DNA of 64,000 bases from Caulobacter sp. CCH9-E1 (GCF_001556515.1 NZ_LSJA01000317.1:1-64000), one strand, 5' to 3'. Counted from the stretch's first letter, positions 38,259 to 47,748 are shown. Program-made: numbers and translations. Notes: generated from the letters alone by a model not told the origin.

Positions 38259-39113
38259 ATGAAGACGGCGTTTATCGGCTTGGGCGTCATGGGCTTTCCG
38301 ATGGCGGGTCATTTGAAGGCCGCAGGCCACGAGGTCGCCGTCTACAACCGCAGCCCCGAGAAAGCCCATCGCTGGGCCGAGAAGCACGGCGGAACCGCCT
38401 TCGCCACGATCGCCGAGACGGTCGCAGGCGCAGAGGTCGTGCTGCTCTGTGTCGGCAATGATGACGACGTGCGCGACGTCGTGGCGCAGGCGCTTCCCGC
38501 CATGGGCGAAGGCGGCGTGATCGTCGACCACACCACCACCTCGGCGAAGGTCGCCCGCGAGATGGTCGCCCTGGCCGCGGTCACCGGTAGAAGCTTTGTC
38601 GACGCCCCAGTCTCGGGTGGTCAGGCGGGCGCCGAGAACGGCCAGCTGACCATCATGGCCGGCGGCGACCAGGCGGCCTACGATCGCGTGCTGCCGGTGA
38701 TCGAGGTCTACGCCAAGGCCGTCCGCCGCATGGGCGACGTCGGCGCGGGGCAGCTGACCAAGATGTGCAACCAGATCGCCATCGCCGGCGTCGTGCAGGG
38801 AGTCGCCGAAGCGCTGCACTTCGCCAAGCGCGCTGGCCTCCCGACCGACGACGTGCTCGCCGCGATCTCCAAGGGCTCGGCGCAGTCGTGGCAGATGGAG
38901 AACCGCTGGCCGACCATGGCGCGCGGAGAGTTCGAGTTTGGCTTCGCCGTGGACTGGATGCGCAAGGACCTGGGCATCGCCCTGGACGAGGCCCGGGCGA
39001 ACGGCGCGACCCTGCCGGGCACGGCGCTGATCGACCAGTTCTACGCCGAGGTCCAGGCCATGGGCGGTCGCCGCTGGGATACGTCCAGCCTCGTGGCGCG
39101 ACTGGAGAAGTAG
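38259..39113 (+). CDS. 3-hydroxyisobutyrate dehydrogenase family oxidoreductase
   Basis: NAD(P)-dependent beta-hydroxyacid dehydrogenase of 284 aa. It has the N-terminal Rossmann motif IGLGVMGFPMAGHL and the substrate-binding FVDAPVSGGQAGAENGQLTI. The catalytic lysine region is GQLTKMCNQIA, and a C-terminal helix domain ends the protein. Relatives include 3-hydroxyisobutyrate dehydrogenase and tartronate semialdehyde reductase; which substrate applies is not clear. AGGAG precedes the ATG. It converges with bioD after four bases. Confidence 0.93.
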   Translation: MKTAFIGLGVMGFPMAGHLKAAGHEVAVYNRSPEKAHRWAEKHGGTAFATIAETVAGAEVVLLCVGNDDDVRDVVAQALPAMGEGGVIVDHTTTSAKVAREMVALAAVTGRSFVDAPVSGGQAGAENGQLTIMAGGDQAAYDRVLPVIEVYAKAVRRMGDVGAGQLTKMCNQIAIAGVVQGVAEALHFAKRAGLPTDDVLAAISKGSAQSWQMENRWPTMARGEFEFGFAVDWMRKDLGIALDEARANGATLPGTALIDQFYAEVQAMGGRRWDTSSLVARLEK

Positions 39114-39117
39114 GCGG

Positions 39118-39774
39118 CTAGGTCAGCAGGACGTCCGCCAGTTCGGTCGCGTCCCATGCCGAGCGCGGCGCGACGACGATGGGCGCTCGACGCTCGAAGG
39201 CCCGCAGCATCTCGACCGTCTGGCGGAGGTCCGGCGCGTCGAGGCTTTCGCTGACGACGATCGCGGCGACGGTCAGGCCCCGCGCCCGAACGACCTCTAG
39301 CGCCGTCAGCAGATGGCTGGCCGTGCCCAGATAGCTGCCCGCGACCAGCAGAACGGGGAGGGCCAGCGCGACCATCAGGTCGAGGTTTGTCGCGTCGTCG
39401 GTCATGGGTGACATGACCCCGCCGGCGCCCTCGACGAGGGCAAGGTCGGCGGCGCGATCGGCCAGCCAGATCCGGCAATCGGCGACGAGGTCGCTCATCC
39501 GCAGGGTGTCGCCTTCCATCCGAGCGGCGAGGTTTGGGGCGAGCGGCGCGCGATACCGGCGCGGTGAGACATCGGCCCAGGCGTTCGGTCGGCCGAGCGC
39601 CGCGGCGAGGCGCGCCGGGTCGCTGGTCTCCGGCTCCGCCGGATCAAAACCGCTGACGACCGGCTTGAAGGCTTCGACGCGCAGGCCGCGTTTCCGGGCG
39701 GCCTCCAGCAGCGCGCAGCCGACGTGGGTCTTGCCAAGATCGGTGCCGGTTCCGGCGACGAAGAAGGCTTTCAC
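39118..39774 (-). CDS. bioD: Dethiobiotin synthetase
   Basis: ATP-dependent carboxylation and ring closure of diaminopelargonic acid in biotin synthesis. The 218-aa protein starts KAFFVAGTGTDLGKTHVGCALL, with the P-loop, then KPVVSGFD and the VEGAGGVMSPM segment. The start overlaps the bioF stop by four bases (ATGA), so bioF and bioD are coupled. bioB and bioC are not in this window. Confidence 0.95.
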   Translation of the reverse strand: MKAFFVAGTGTDLGKTHVGCALLEAARKRGLRVEAFKPVVSGFDPAEPETSDPARLAAALGRPNAWADVSPRRYRAPLAPNLAARMEGDTLRMSDLVADCRIWLADRAADLALVEGAGGVMSPMTDDATNLDLMVALALPVLLVAGSYLGTASHLLTALEVVRARGLTVAAIVVSESLDAPDLRQTVEMLRAFERRAPIVVAPRSAWDATELADVLLT

Positions 39775-40925
39775 GCGGTGGCGCCCCGCAGCGCGGCGAT
39801 GGCGTCGGCCAGGCGGATGACGTCGTCGTCGGCGTGGACGGCGTTGAAGGCGACGCGCAGCCGCGCCGTTCCTTCGGGTACGGTCGGCGGGCGGATCGCC
39901 ACGACCAGGAAGCCCAGCGCCTCCAGCGCCGCGGAGGCCGCGAGGGCGGCGTCGGCGGTTCCGACCACGACCGGAACGATCGGGCTTTGTGCGTCCGGTA
40001 AGCCCAGGCGCCCGGTGAACAACTTCGCCTTGGCGAGAGGCTGAACGGTCAACTCCGGCTGCGTCTCGATCAGATCCAGGGCCGTAAGGGCGGCGGCGGC
40101 CGAGGCGGGCGGCAGACCCGTCGCGTAGACCAACGTGCGAGCGCGGGTCTTGAGGAGACCGACGACCGCCTGCGAGCCGCAGAGGTATCCGCCGTACGAG
40201 CCCAAGGCCTTCGACAGCGTGCCCATCTGCAGCGGGATCTCCGCATCGGGGAACAAGGCGGCCGAGCCGCGACCTTCCGCCAGCACCCCGACCCCGTGCG
40301 CGTCGTCGCTCAGCAGCCAGGCGTCGTGGCGCGCGCAGATCTGAGAAAGCCGATCCAGCGGCGCGATGTCCCCGTCCATCGAGAACACGCCATCTGTGGC
40401 CACAAGAGCGTGGCGGGCGAGGGGCCGTTCAGCTTCCAGAAGGCGCTCCAGGTCGGCGACGTCGTTGTGGGCGAACTTGACGATCTTGGCGCCGGACAGC
40501 TGCGCGCCGGCCCAGATGCAGGCATGGGCTAGGGCGTCGATCAGAACGACGTCGCCAGGGCCGACCAGAGTGGGGATCACGCCGGTGTTGGCCAGATAGC
40601 CCGAGCCGAACACGCAGGCCGCTTCGGTTCCCTTGAGGCGCGCCAGGCGCTTTTCGAGGTCGCCGAGCAGCGGGTGGTCGCCGGTCACCAGACGCGAGGC
40701 CGCCGCGCCCGCGCCGTAGTTTAGCGCCGCCTCGGCCGCCGCCGCGCGCACCTGCGGATGCTGCGACAGGCCCAGATAGTCGTTGCAGGAGAACGAGATC
40801 AGCCGTCGCCCGTCGCGTTCGACCATGGCGCCGTCGTGGCGGCGGGTGGGCTTCAGCCAGCGGCGCAGGCTCTTGGCTTCCAGGGCCGCCAGCTTGCCGC
40901 CGGCGAAGGCGTCGAGGCTCTGCAT
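39771..40925 (-). CDS. bioF: 8-amino-7-oxononanoate synthase
   Basis: PLP-dependent condensation of pimeloyl-ACP or -CoA with alanine. The 384-aa protein begins MQSLDAFAGGKLAALEAKSL. It has SFSCNDYLGLSQHPQV and GSRLVTGD-type sequence (ASRLVTGDHPLL), then DDAHGVGVLAEGRG, with the PLP lysine in GTLSKALGSYGGYL. ATG 40925 was chosen since the longer open frame lies opposite bioA. It is first in the bioF-bioD unit and diverges from bioA across 72 bp with a symmetric leader. Confidence 0.95.
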   Translation of the reverse strand: MQSLDAFAGGKLAALEAKSLRRWLKPTRRHDGAMVERDGRRLISFSCNDYLGLSQHPQVRAAAAEAALNYGAGAAASRLVTGDHPLLGDLEKRLARLKGTEAACVFGSGYLANTGVIPTLVGPGDVVLIDALAHACIWAGAQLSGAKIVKFAHNDVADLERLLEAERPLARHALVATDGVFSMDGDIAPLDRLSQICARHDAWLLSDDAHGVGVLAEGRGSAALFPDAEIPLQMGTLSKALGSYGGYLCGSQAVVGLLKTRARTLVYATGLPPASAAAALTALDLIETQPELTVQPLAKAKLFTGRLGLPDAQSPIVPVVVGTADAALAASAALEALGFLVVAIRPPTVPEGTARLRVAFNAVHADDDVIRLADAIAALRGATA

Positions 40926-40929
40926 GTCG

Positions 40930-40992
40930 TTTCCCGTTTGCCGTGGCTGGTGGGCGGGAATAGGCAAGGCGCCCCGAGTCCGCAAACGGAAA
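40930..40992. promoter_or_regulatory. Symmetric bioF-bioA divergent leader
   Basis: Between the divergent start codons, TTTCCCGTTTGC (40930-40941) faces GCAAACGGAAA (40982-40992). They form an inverted repeat that differs by one base, and each arm lies just before its start codon, so both mRNAs would begin with nearly the same leader. A GAGTC (GANTC) is at 40976-40980. A shared biotin-responsive operator is possible. The palindrome does not match the TTATMKATAA BioR box as I know it. Confidence 0.5.
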
Positions 40993-40997
40993 CCGTC

Positions 40998-42260
40998 ATG
41001 ACCGATCCCGATTGGCTGGCCGCCGGCGCGCCGCATGTCTGGCGGCCCTATTGCCAGATGAAGACCGCCCGGCCGCCGCTGCCGGTCGTGGCGACGCGCG
41101 GCTCCCGGCTGGTCCTGGCGGATGGTCGTGAGCTGGTCGACGGCCTGGCTTCGTGGTGGACGGCCTGCCACGGTTACAACCACCCGCACATCGCCGCCGC
41201 CCTGCGTGAGCAGATCGAACGGATGCCGCACGTGATGTTCGGCGGCCTCGCGCATGAGCCGGCCTATCGGCTGGCCGAGCGTCTGGCGCGCATGCTGCCG
41301 GGAGACCTGAACCACGTCTTCTTCGCCGAGAGTGGCTCGGTCTCGGTCGAGATCGCCATGAAGATGGCGCTGCAGTTCCACATCAATCGGGGCGTGGCGG
41401 GACGCACCAAGTTCCTGGCCTTCCGGGGCGGCTATCACGGCGACACCCTGGCGACGATGACGGTCTGCGACCCGGAGGAGGGGATGCACAGCCTGTTCGC
41501 GGGCGTCATGCCGGCCCAGGTCATCGCCGACCTGCCGCGCGACGCAGACGGCGAGGCGGCGCTGGACGTGCTGCTGGCCGAACGCGGACAAGAGATCGCG
41601 GCGATCCTGATCGAGCCGCTGGTGCAGGGCGCTGGCGGCATGTTGCTGCACTCGCCGGAGGTTCTGAGGGTCTTGCGCCGGCTCGCCGACAAGCACGGCG
41701 TCCTGCTGATCTTCGACGAGATCTTCACCGGCTTTGGCCGTACCGGAACCCTGTTCGCCATGCAGGCGGCGGGGATCGAACCCGACATCGTCACCCTGTC
41801 CAAGGCCTTGACCGGCGGCACGCTGCCGTTGTCGGCCGCTGTCGCCTCGCGCAAGGTCTTCGAAGCCTTCTGGTCGGATGACGCCGGCGCGGCCCTGATG
41901 CACGGACCGACCTATATGGCCAATCCGCTGGCCTGCGCCGCCGCCAACGCCTCGCTGGACCTGTTCGAGGATGGCGCCTGGGCGGCGGATGTCGCGCAGG
42001 TGGGCGCCGCGCTCGCCGAGGGTCTTGAGCCATGTCGGGAAGGGAAGGGCGTTGTCGACGTTCGCACCCTGGGCGCGATCGGCGTCGTCGAGTTCGATGC
42101 GCCCGTCGCGGTCGGCGAGCTCTGCGCGCGTTTCGCCGAGTTGGGCGCCTGGATCCGGCCGATGGGCAAGGTCATCTATCTGACGCCGGCCTTCACGACG
42201 CCGGACGAGGACCTCGCCCTGCTGACATCCGCTGTCCGTGAGGTGGCCGGCGTCGCCTGA
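40998..42260 (+). CDS. bioA: Adenosylmethionine-8-amino-7-oxononanoate aminotransferase
   Basis: Converts 7-keto-8-aminopelargonate to diaminopelargonate using SAM as amino donor. The 420-aa class III aminotransferase has HVWRPYCQMKTARP, WWTACHGYNHPHI, HVFFAESGSVSVEIAMKM and GGYHGDTLATM. LLIFDEIFTGFGRTG holds the PLP Asp, and TLSKALTGG holds the Schiff-base Lys. The start at 40998 (MTDPDWLAAG) matches BioA N-termini; the longer frame runs over bioF. It diverges from bioF. Confidence 0.95.
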   Translation: MTDPDWLAAGAPHVWRPYCQMKTARPPLPVVATRGSRLVLADGRELVDGLASWWTACHGYNHPHIAAALREQIERMPHVMFGGLAHEPAYRLAERLARMLPGDLNHVFFAESGSVSVEIAMKMALQFHINRGVAGRTKFLAFRGGYHGDTLATMTVCDPEEGMHSLFAGVMPAQVIADLPRDADGEAALDVLLAERGQEIAAILIEPLVQGAGGMLLHSPEVLRVLRRLADKHGVLLIFDEIFTGFGRTGTLFAMQAAGIEPDIVTLSKALTGGTLPLSAAVASRKVFEAFWSDDAGAALMHGPTYMANPLACAAANASLDLFEDGAWAADVAQVGAALAEGLEPCREGKGVVDVRTLGAIGVVEFDAPVAVGELCARFAELGAWIRPMGKVIYLTPAFTTPDEDLALLTSAVREVAGVA

Positions 42261-42303
42261 GCCGCGATTGACCCGAGGCGGCGGGTCTGGTCCAAGCGGG
42301 GCC

Positions 42304-43209
42304 ATGTCCGCCAAGTCCTCCCCCCTGACCGGCCTGGAATATCTCGCCATCCTGGCGATCATCCTGACCTGGGGGATCAACAACGCCGCCGCCAAGGTGG
42401 CGACGCTATACCTGCCGCCGATGCTGATGGGCGGCCTGCGGTTCCTGGTGGCGCTGGCCTTCCTGTTTCCGTTCATCCGGCCGCCGTTCCCGGAGCCGCG
42501 CAAGGTGCTGGCGATCGTCCTGCTGACCGGACCGATCCATTTCGGAATGATCTACGTCGCCTTCAGCATGGCCAAGGCGCTGAGCCCGCTGGTCGTGGCG
42601 AGCCAGCTGTGGATTCCGTTCACCGCCATCTTCGCCTGGCGGATGCTGGGCGAGAGCATGCGGCCTCCGGCGGTCATCGGGCTGGTCATCGCCTTCGTCG
42701 GCGTGGCCTGGATGAGCCTTGACCCGCATGGAGCGGGCGACCTGCCGGCCCTTGCGCTGATCGTCTTCGCGGGCGCGTGCTGGGCCGTGGCGACCGTGCT
42801 CGTGCGCAAGACGCCGGGCGTCAAGCCGCTGAAGATGCAAGGCATGACCGCCCTGGTGGCGGCCCCGGTGCTGCTGGCCATGTCGTTCGTCTTCGAGACG
42901 GGGCAGGTCGAACGCATCAAGGCCGCGCCGCCGATCGCCTGGGCGGCGGTGCTGTTCGCCGCCGTGGTCTCGACGGTTGGGGCCAGCGCCTTGCTGTTCT
43001 GGCTGGTCCAGCGACGCGAGGCCGGGCGGGTTACGCCCTATTTCCTACTGACGCCGTTGGTCTCGTGCACCATCGGCATTCTGTTCCTGGGCGACAAGCT
43101 GACGCCGCAGCTGCTGATCGGCGGCGGCGCGACCATGGTCGGCGTGGCCTTGGTCGCGATGACCGAAAAGCGGATCAAGCCGGAAGAGGCGCTGGCCGAA
43201 GCCGCCTAG
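42304..43209 (+). CDS. DMT family (EamA) transporter
   Basis: Inner-membrane exporter of the drug/metabolite transporter superfamily, 301 aa with about ten spans in two EamA repeats (the first from LEYLAILAIILTWGINNAAAK, the second from LALIVFAGACWAVATVLVRK). Substrate unknown; amino acids or metabolites are typical. ATG 42304 avoids a proline-rich upstream extension. It follows bioA on the same strand after 43 bp and converges with a lipoprotein gene by four bases. Confidence 0.9.
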   Translation: MSAKSSPLTGLEYLAILAIILTWGINNAAAKVATLYLPPMLMGGLRFLVALAFLFPFIRPPFPEPRKVLAIVLLTGPIHFGMIYVAFSMAKALSPLVVASQLWIPFTAIFAWRMLGESMRPPAVIGLVIAFVGVAWMSLDPHGAGDLPALALIVFAGACWAVATVLVRKTPGVKPLKMQGMTALVAAPVLLAMSFVFETGQVERIKAAPPIAWAAVLFAAVVSTVGASALLFWLVQRREAGRVTPYFLLTPLVSCTIGILFLGDKLTPQLLIGGGATMVGVALVAMTEKRIKPEEALAEAA

Positions 43210-43730
43210 CCCTTCGGGGGCGGGCAGCGCTCGGCGGCTTCGCGGCGAAGCAGGGCGGGCGTGGCCTGGATCTCCGTCTGGTCGCCGTCATAGGTCCCCG
43301 TGGTGATCTGCCCCTTCACCGCCAAGGGCTCGCCCTTCCGAGCGCGCACCAGGAACAGGCCCGCGATGTCCTGCATGTCGTCGAGGCTGACATAGGCCGC
43401 GCCGACCGTGGCCTGGCCCTTCAGTTCGGTGACGCCTTCTCCCGCGCCGGTGGCGTTGATCGTCCAGCCGGGCGGCACGTGGCAGACGGCCAGCACATCG
43501 AGGCCGGTGACCTCAAAATCGAAGGCCTGCAGGTTCTGGTTGGCGTTGGCCGGTCGCCACGCCAGCGAGACCAACTCGGTCGGCTCGGATGCGGGTTGCT
43601 GAGGCGGGGCAGGCGCCGTTTGGGGCGGCGGAAGGGGCGGGGCCTCGGCCTTGCGGTCGCGCTTGGAGCCGTCGCAGGCCGCGGTCGTGGCGAGCAGCAG
43701 AGCAAGGATCGACAGTCGCCAGATACGCAT
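43206..43730 (-). CDS. Hypothetical lipoprotein
   Basis: A 174-aa protein with a hydrophobic signal and lipobox ATTAAC (C19). Asp follows directly, a residue that favours inner-membrane retention. A Pro/Gln-rich linker (PPLPPPQTAPAPPQQPA) leads to a globular region of about 120 residues. I do not recognise that region, which has a single Cys pair (AVCHVPPGW and ERCPPPKG). It lies between the DMT gene and sodC. Confidence 0.75.
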   Translation of the reverse strand: MRIWRLSILALLLATTAACDGSKRDRKAEAPPLPPPQTAPAPPQQPASEPTELVSLAWRPANANQNLQAFDFEVTGLDVLAVCHVPPGWTINATGAGEGVTELKGQATVGAAYVSLDDMQDIAGLFLVRARKGEPLAVKGQITTGTYDGDQTEIQATPALLRREAAERCPPPKG

Positions 43731-43773
43731 GGGGTGTCCCGCCGAGGGGTGAGTCTCGGCGGGAGCTAAGCGA

Positions 43774-44298
43774 CTACTTGATCACGCCGCAAGCGGCGCG
43801 CGCGCCGGCGCCGCCGATCGGCTGGCTCTTGTGGTCGTCGGGGCTGGCGTGGACGACGATCGCCGAGCCATCAGCATCCAATAGGGCCGGACGGCCGCCG
43901 GCGCCCTTCAGCGAGACCAGCGTCGAGTAGATTTCCGCCGTGGCCGAGCCGTCGGCGCCTGCGAAGATGTTCGGCAGGTCGCCGTTGTCATTCGCGTCCG
44001 GGTTCAGCAGGCCGTGGACGACTTGAGCGGTGGTGTGGACGTGGGCGCCGGCGGACTTGAAGTCCGGCGTTCCGCAGTCGCCCTTTTCGTGGAAATGGAC
44101 CGCGTGCCAGCCGGGCGTCAGGCCCTTGAGCTCCAGTTTCAGCAGGACGCCGTGAGGGGCCTCAGTGAGGGCGATAGCGCCCATATCCTTGCCGTCGCCG
44201 CCCTTGACCTGGGCGGTCGCGGCGGTCTGGGCCAGGGCCGGCGCGGCGGTGATCAGGGCGGCGAGGCCCAGGGTCGTCGCGAGGGTGAGGCTGCGCAT
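43774..44298 (-). CDS. sodC: Superoxide dismutase, Cu-Zn, periplasmic
   Basis: Dismutates superoxide in the periplasm. A Sec signal (RSLTLATTLGLAALITAAPALA) precedes the dismutase domain, 174 aa in all. Metal ligands and loops are visible: GWHAVHFHEKGDC (Cu His pair and the disulfide Cys), AGAHVHTTAQVVHG (bridging His and Zn site), and SAIVVHASPDD, with the last Cys in RAACGVI. The start at 44298 removes a short basic extension. It diverges from gyrA. Confidence 0.95.
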   Translation of the reverse strand: MRSLTLATTLGLAALITAAPALAQTAATAQVKGGDGKDMGAIALTEAPHGVLLKLELKGLTPGWHAVHFHEKGDCGTPDFKSAGAHVHTTAQVVHGLLNPDANDNGDLPNIFAGADGSATAEIYSTLVSLKGAGGRPALLDADGSAIVVHASPDDHKSQPIGGAGARAACGVIK

Positions 44299-44362
44299 GG
44301 CGGGTTTCCTTCTGAACAAGCGTGGGACTGGGGACGAAACGGCCGTAAAGGTGGCGTCCGCC

Positions 44363-44405
44363 CTGTCGGAATGCTAACAGTTTCCGACAGTTCCGTGTCC
44401 GATTC
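44363..44405 (+). promoter_or_regulatory. gyrA upstream inverted repeat and GANTC site
   Basis: A perfect 9-bp inverted repeat (CTGTCGGAA 44363-44371 with TTCCGACAG 44382-44390, 10-base spacer) lies between the divergent sodC and gyrA genes. A CcrM site GATTC at 44401-44405 follows, 18 bases before the gyrA start. The repeat has the size of a dimeric regulator site; no regulator can be named. GcrA/CcrM control of gyrA would be consistent with the GANTC. Confidence 0.5.
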
Positions 44406-44423
44406 TGACGGCGAAAAATTCCC

Positions 44424-47180
44424 TTGAGCGACGAACACACCACCATCCCCGCCGACGGTTCCCGCGGGGATATCGCCCCGATCAACATCGAGGACGAACT
44501 CCGCCGCTCCTACCTCGACTACGCGATGAGCGTGATCGTCAGCCGCGCCCTGCCGGACGCGCGCGATGGTCTCAAGCCCGTGCACCGTCGAGTGCTGTTC
44601 TCGATGCACGAGCAGGGGCAGACGCCGGACCGTCCCTACGTCAAGTCGGCCCGCGTGGTCGGTGACGTGATGGGTAAGTATCACCCGCACGGCGACGCCT
44701 CGATCTACTTCACGCTCGTCCGCATGACTCAGTCGTTCTCGATGGGTCTGGTGCTGATCGACGGCCAGGGCAATTTCGGCTCGGTCGACGGCGATATGCC
44801 CGCGGCCATGCGCTATACCGAGTGCCGCATGGCCCCGCCGGCCATGGCGCTGCTGGCCGACCTGGACAAGGACACGGTCGACTTCGCCGACAACTACGAC
44901 GGCAAGGAGCAGGAGCCGACCGTCCTGCCGTCGCGGATCCCGAACCTGCTGGTCAACGGCGCGGGCGGCATCGCCGTCGGCATGGCGACCAACATCCCGC
45001 CTCACAACCTCGGCGAAATCATCGACGCCTGCCTGCTGCTGATCGACGAGCCGAACTGCACCACCGACCAGTTGCTGGATCTGGTGCCGGGTCCCGACTT
45101 CCCGACCGGCGGCGAGATCATCGGCCGCGCGCCGCCGCGCCAGGCCCTGCTGACCGGTCGCGGCTCGGTGGTCATGCGCGGCGTGGCCAGCGTCGAGGAA
45201 CTGCGCGCCGGCCGCGAGGCCATCATCATCACCGAGATCCCGTATCAGGTGAACAAGGCCAATCTGGTCGAGCACATCGCCGAACTGGTCCGCGACAAGA
45301 AGATCGAGGGCGTCGCCGACATCCGCGACGAGTCCAACCGCGACGGCATGCGCATCGTGGTCGAGCTGAAGCGCGACGCCTCGGGCGAAGTGATCCTGAA
45401 CCAGCTGTATCGCTTCACGGCGCTGCAGACCTCGTTCGGGGTCAACATGCTGGCCCTGAACCGCGGCCGTCCCGAGCAGATGGGCCTGCACCAACTGCTG
45501 CAGCTGTTCGTCGAGTTCCGCGAGGAAGTCGTCGTCCGCCGCACCAAGTTCGAACTGGGCAAGGCGCGTGACCGCGGCCACGTGCTGGTCGGCCTGACCA
45601 TCGCCGTCGCCAATATCGACGAGTTCATCCACATTATCCGCTCGTCGAAGGATCCGACCGAGGCCCGCGAGCGCCTAGTGGCCAAGTCCTGGCCGGCCGG
45701 CGACATGCTGCCGCTGGTCGAGCTGATCGCCGACCCGCGCACCATCCAGGAAGCGGGCGGCCTGATCCGCCTGACCGACGAGCAAGCCCGCGCCATCCTG
45801 GCCCTGACGCTGTCGCGTCTGACGGGTCTGGGCCGCGAGGAAATCGGCAACGAGGCCGAGGCCCTGGCCGACGCCATCCGCGGCTATCTGGAGCTTCTGT
45901 CCGATCGCGCCAACATCATGGCGGTGGTTCGCGAGGAACTGGTCGAGGTCCGCGAGAAGTTCGCGATCCCGCGCCGCAGCCAGATCGTCGACGGCGACGC
46001 CGACGTGGAAGACGAGGACCTGATCGTCCGCGAGGACATGGTCATCACCGTCACCATGGGCGGCTACGTCAAGCGCACGCCGCTGGCCAACTACCGCACC
46101 CAGCACCGGGGCGGGAAGGGCAAGTCGGGCATGGCGACCAAGACCGAGGACGCCGTCACCCGCGTGTTCTCGGCCTCGACCCACGCGCCGCTGCTGTTCT
46201 TCACGTCGGGCGGCAAGGTCTACAAGATGAAGGTGTGGCGCCTGCCGCTGGGCGTCGCCAATTCGCGCGGCAAGGCGTTCGTCAACCTGCTGCCGATCGA
46301 ATCCGGCGAGACCATCACCTCGATCCTGGCTCTGCCGGAGGACGAAGCGACCTGGAGCGGCCTGGACGTGATGTTCGCCACCCGCTCGGGCAGCGTTCGC
46401 CGCAACAAGCTCAGCGACTTCGTGGACGTTCGCCGCAACGGCAAGATCGCCATGAAGCTGGACGAAGGCGACGGCATCGTCGGCGTCGCGGTCTGCAACG
46501 CCGACCAGGACGTGCTGCTGACCACGGCCGCCGGCCGCTGCATCCGCTTCTCGGTCGACGAGGTCCGCGTGTTCGCCAGCCGCGACTCCACGGGCGTGCG
46601 CGGCGTGCGCCTGGCCGAGGGCGACGAAGTCATCTCGATGGCCGTGCTGCGCAGCGTCGACGCGACGCCCGCCGAGCGGGCGGCCTATCTCAAGCACCAA
46701 CGCGCCATGCTGCGCGCCGCCGGCGAGGAGGGCGATGACGCCCCCGTCGTCGCCGACGAGGGCGAAGAGGACGGCGACGAAACCACCCTGACGCCGGAAC
46801 GCATCGCCGAACTGGGCGCGGCTGAGGAAATCCTGCTGACCGTGTCGTCGGAAGGCTTCGGCAAGCGGACCAGCGCCTATGATTTCCGGCGCACCGGCCG
46901 TGGCGGCCAGGGCCTGGCGGCCCAGGATCTCAGCAAGCGCGGCGGTCGTCTGGTGGGCTCGTTCCCGGTCGATGAGAGCGACCAGATCCTGCTCGTCACC
47001 GACGCCGGACAGCTGATCCGCGTGCCTGTTTCGCAAATTCGTGTTGCAGCGCGGAATACTCAGGGCGTAACCATCTTCCGCACCGCGCAGGACGAGCACG
47101 TCGTCAGCGTGGAACGTCTCGCCGATTCCGGCGGCGACGATAACCAGGGCGAGGACAGCGGGGCGGACGAGACCCTGTAA
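44424..47180 (+). CDS. gyrA: DNA gyrase subunit A
   Basis: Introduces negative supercoils with GyrB. The 918-aa protein starts at TTG 44424 ([12 protein letters not shown]). It has the core [28 protein letters not shown], the catalytic Y131 in AAMRYTEC, a GyrA box QHRGGKGK, and a six-bladed C-terminal domain. An acidic insertion ([19 protein letters not shown]) interrupts that domain, making it longer than the E. coli protein. In the quinolone-resistance region, E. coli Ser83 and Asp87 correspond to A92 and F96, which is unusual. Confidence 0.97.
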   Translation: MSDEHTTIPADGSRGDIAPINIEDELRRSYLDYAMSVIVSRALPDARDGLKPVHRRVLFSMHEQGQTPDRPYVKSARVVGDVMGKYHPHGDASIYFTLVRMTQSFSMGLVLIDGQGNFGSVDGDMPAAMRYTECRMAPPAMALLADLDKDTVDFADNYDGKEQEPTVLPSRIPNLLVNGAGGIAVGMATNIPPHNLGEIIDACLLLIDEPNCTTDQLLDLVPGPDFPTGGEIIGRAPPRQALLTGRGSVVMRGVASVEELRAGREAIIITEIPYQVNKANLVEHIAELVRDKKIEGVADIRDESNRDGMRIVVELKRDASGEVILNQLYRFTALQTSFGVNMLALNRGRPEQMGLHQLLQLFVEFREEVVVRRTKFELGKARDRGHVLVGLTIAVANIDEFIHIIRSSKDPTEARERLVAKSWPAGDMLPLVELIADPRTIQEAGGLIRLTDEQARAILALTLSRLTGLGREEIGNEAEALADAIRGYLELLSDRANIMAVVREELVEVREKFAIPRRSQIVDGDADVEDEDLIVREDMVITVTMGGYVKRTPLANYRTQHRGGKGKSGMATKTEDAVTRVFSASTHAPLLFFTSGGKVYKMKVWRLPLGVANSRGKAFVNLLPIESGETITSILALPEDEATWSGLDVMFATRSGSVRRNKLSDFVDVRRNGKIAMKLDEGDGIVGVAVCNADQDVLLTTAAGRCIRFSVDEVRVFASRDSTGVRGVRLAEGDEVISMAVLRSVDATPAERAAYLKHQRAMLRAAGEEGDDAPVVADEGEEDGDETTLTPERIAELGAAEEILLTVSSEGFGKRTSAYDFRRTGRGGQGLAAQDLSKRGGRLVGSFPVDESDQILLVTDAGQLIRVPVSQIRVAARNTQGVTIFRTAQDEHVVSVERLADSGGDDNQGEDSGADETL

Positions 47181-47207
47181 CCCTCTCCCGTTAGCGTAGG
47201 GGGTTGC

Positions 47208-47699
47208 ATGCGGGTCGGGCTTTATCCCGGGACTTTCGATCCGGTCACCAACGGTCATCTCGACATCATCGGGCGGGCCGTGAAGCTGGTCGACAAGCTG
47301 GTGATCGGCGTCGCCGTGAATATCGGCAAGGGGCCGTTGTTCTCGCTGGACGAGCGGGTCGCCATTCTCGAGCGCGAGACGGCGCACCTGACCAAGATCG
47401 CCGAGATCGAGGTTAGGCCGTTCGAAAGCCTGCTGATGCACTTCGCCCGGGATGTGAACGCCCAGATGATCGTGCGCGGCCTGCGGGCCGTCGCCGACTT
47501 CGAATACGAGTTCCAGATGACGGCGATGAACCAGCAACTGGATCGCGAGATCGAGACCGTCTTCCTGATGGCCGACCCGCGTCACCAGGCGATCGCCTCG
47601 CGGCTGGTCAAGGAGATCGCCACCCTGGGCGGCGACATCTCCAAGTTTGTCCCCGGCGGCGTCGCCCAGCAACTGCTGACCAAGGTCGGGCGAGGCTGA
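47208..47699 (+). CDS. coaD: Phosphopantetheine adenylyltransferase
   Basis: Adds AMP to 4'-phosphopantetheine in CoA synthesis. The 163-aa nucleotidyltransferase has RVGLYPGTFDPVTNGHLDII with the T/HxGH motif, RGLRAVADFEYEFQM, and the later ASRLVKEIATLGGDISKFVP. It follows gyrA by 27 bases and is closed by a hairpin. Confidence 0.96.
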   Translation: MRVGLYPGTFDPVTNGHLDIIGRAVKLVDKLVIGVAVNIGKGPLFSLDERVAILERETAHLTKIAEIEVRPFESLLMHFARDVNAQMIVRGLRAVADFEYEFQMTAMNQQLDREIETVFLMADPRHQAIASRLVKEIATLGGDISKFVPGGVAQQLLTKVGRG

Positions 47700-47708
47700 T
47701 CGCCAGGG

Positions 47709-47734
47709 CGGGAAAGTCGCTTGGCGACTTCCCG
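47709..47734. terminator. Hairpin between convergent coaD and lipoprotein genes
   Basis: Stem CGGGAAAGTCGC (47709-47720) with GCGACTTCCCG (47724-47734), loop TTG and one bulged A. It lies 9 bases after coaD and 14 bases after the end of the minus-strand lipoprotein gene. There is no T run on either strand, so it is at most a weak bidirectional terminator. Confidence 0.5.
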
Positions 47735-47748
47735 TTGCCGACGACGGG

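Noticed and set aside
40926-42503. Long upstream extension of the bioF frame
   Set aside because: It lies opposite bioA with low-complexity composition; BioF starts at ATG 40925.
44253-47672. Two long minus-strand open frames opposite gyrA and coaD
   Set aside because: Composition typical of antisense shadows, no motifs, no ribosome sites.
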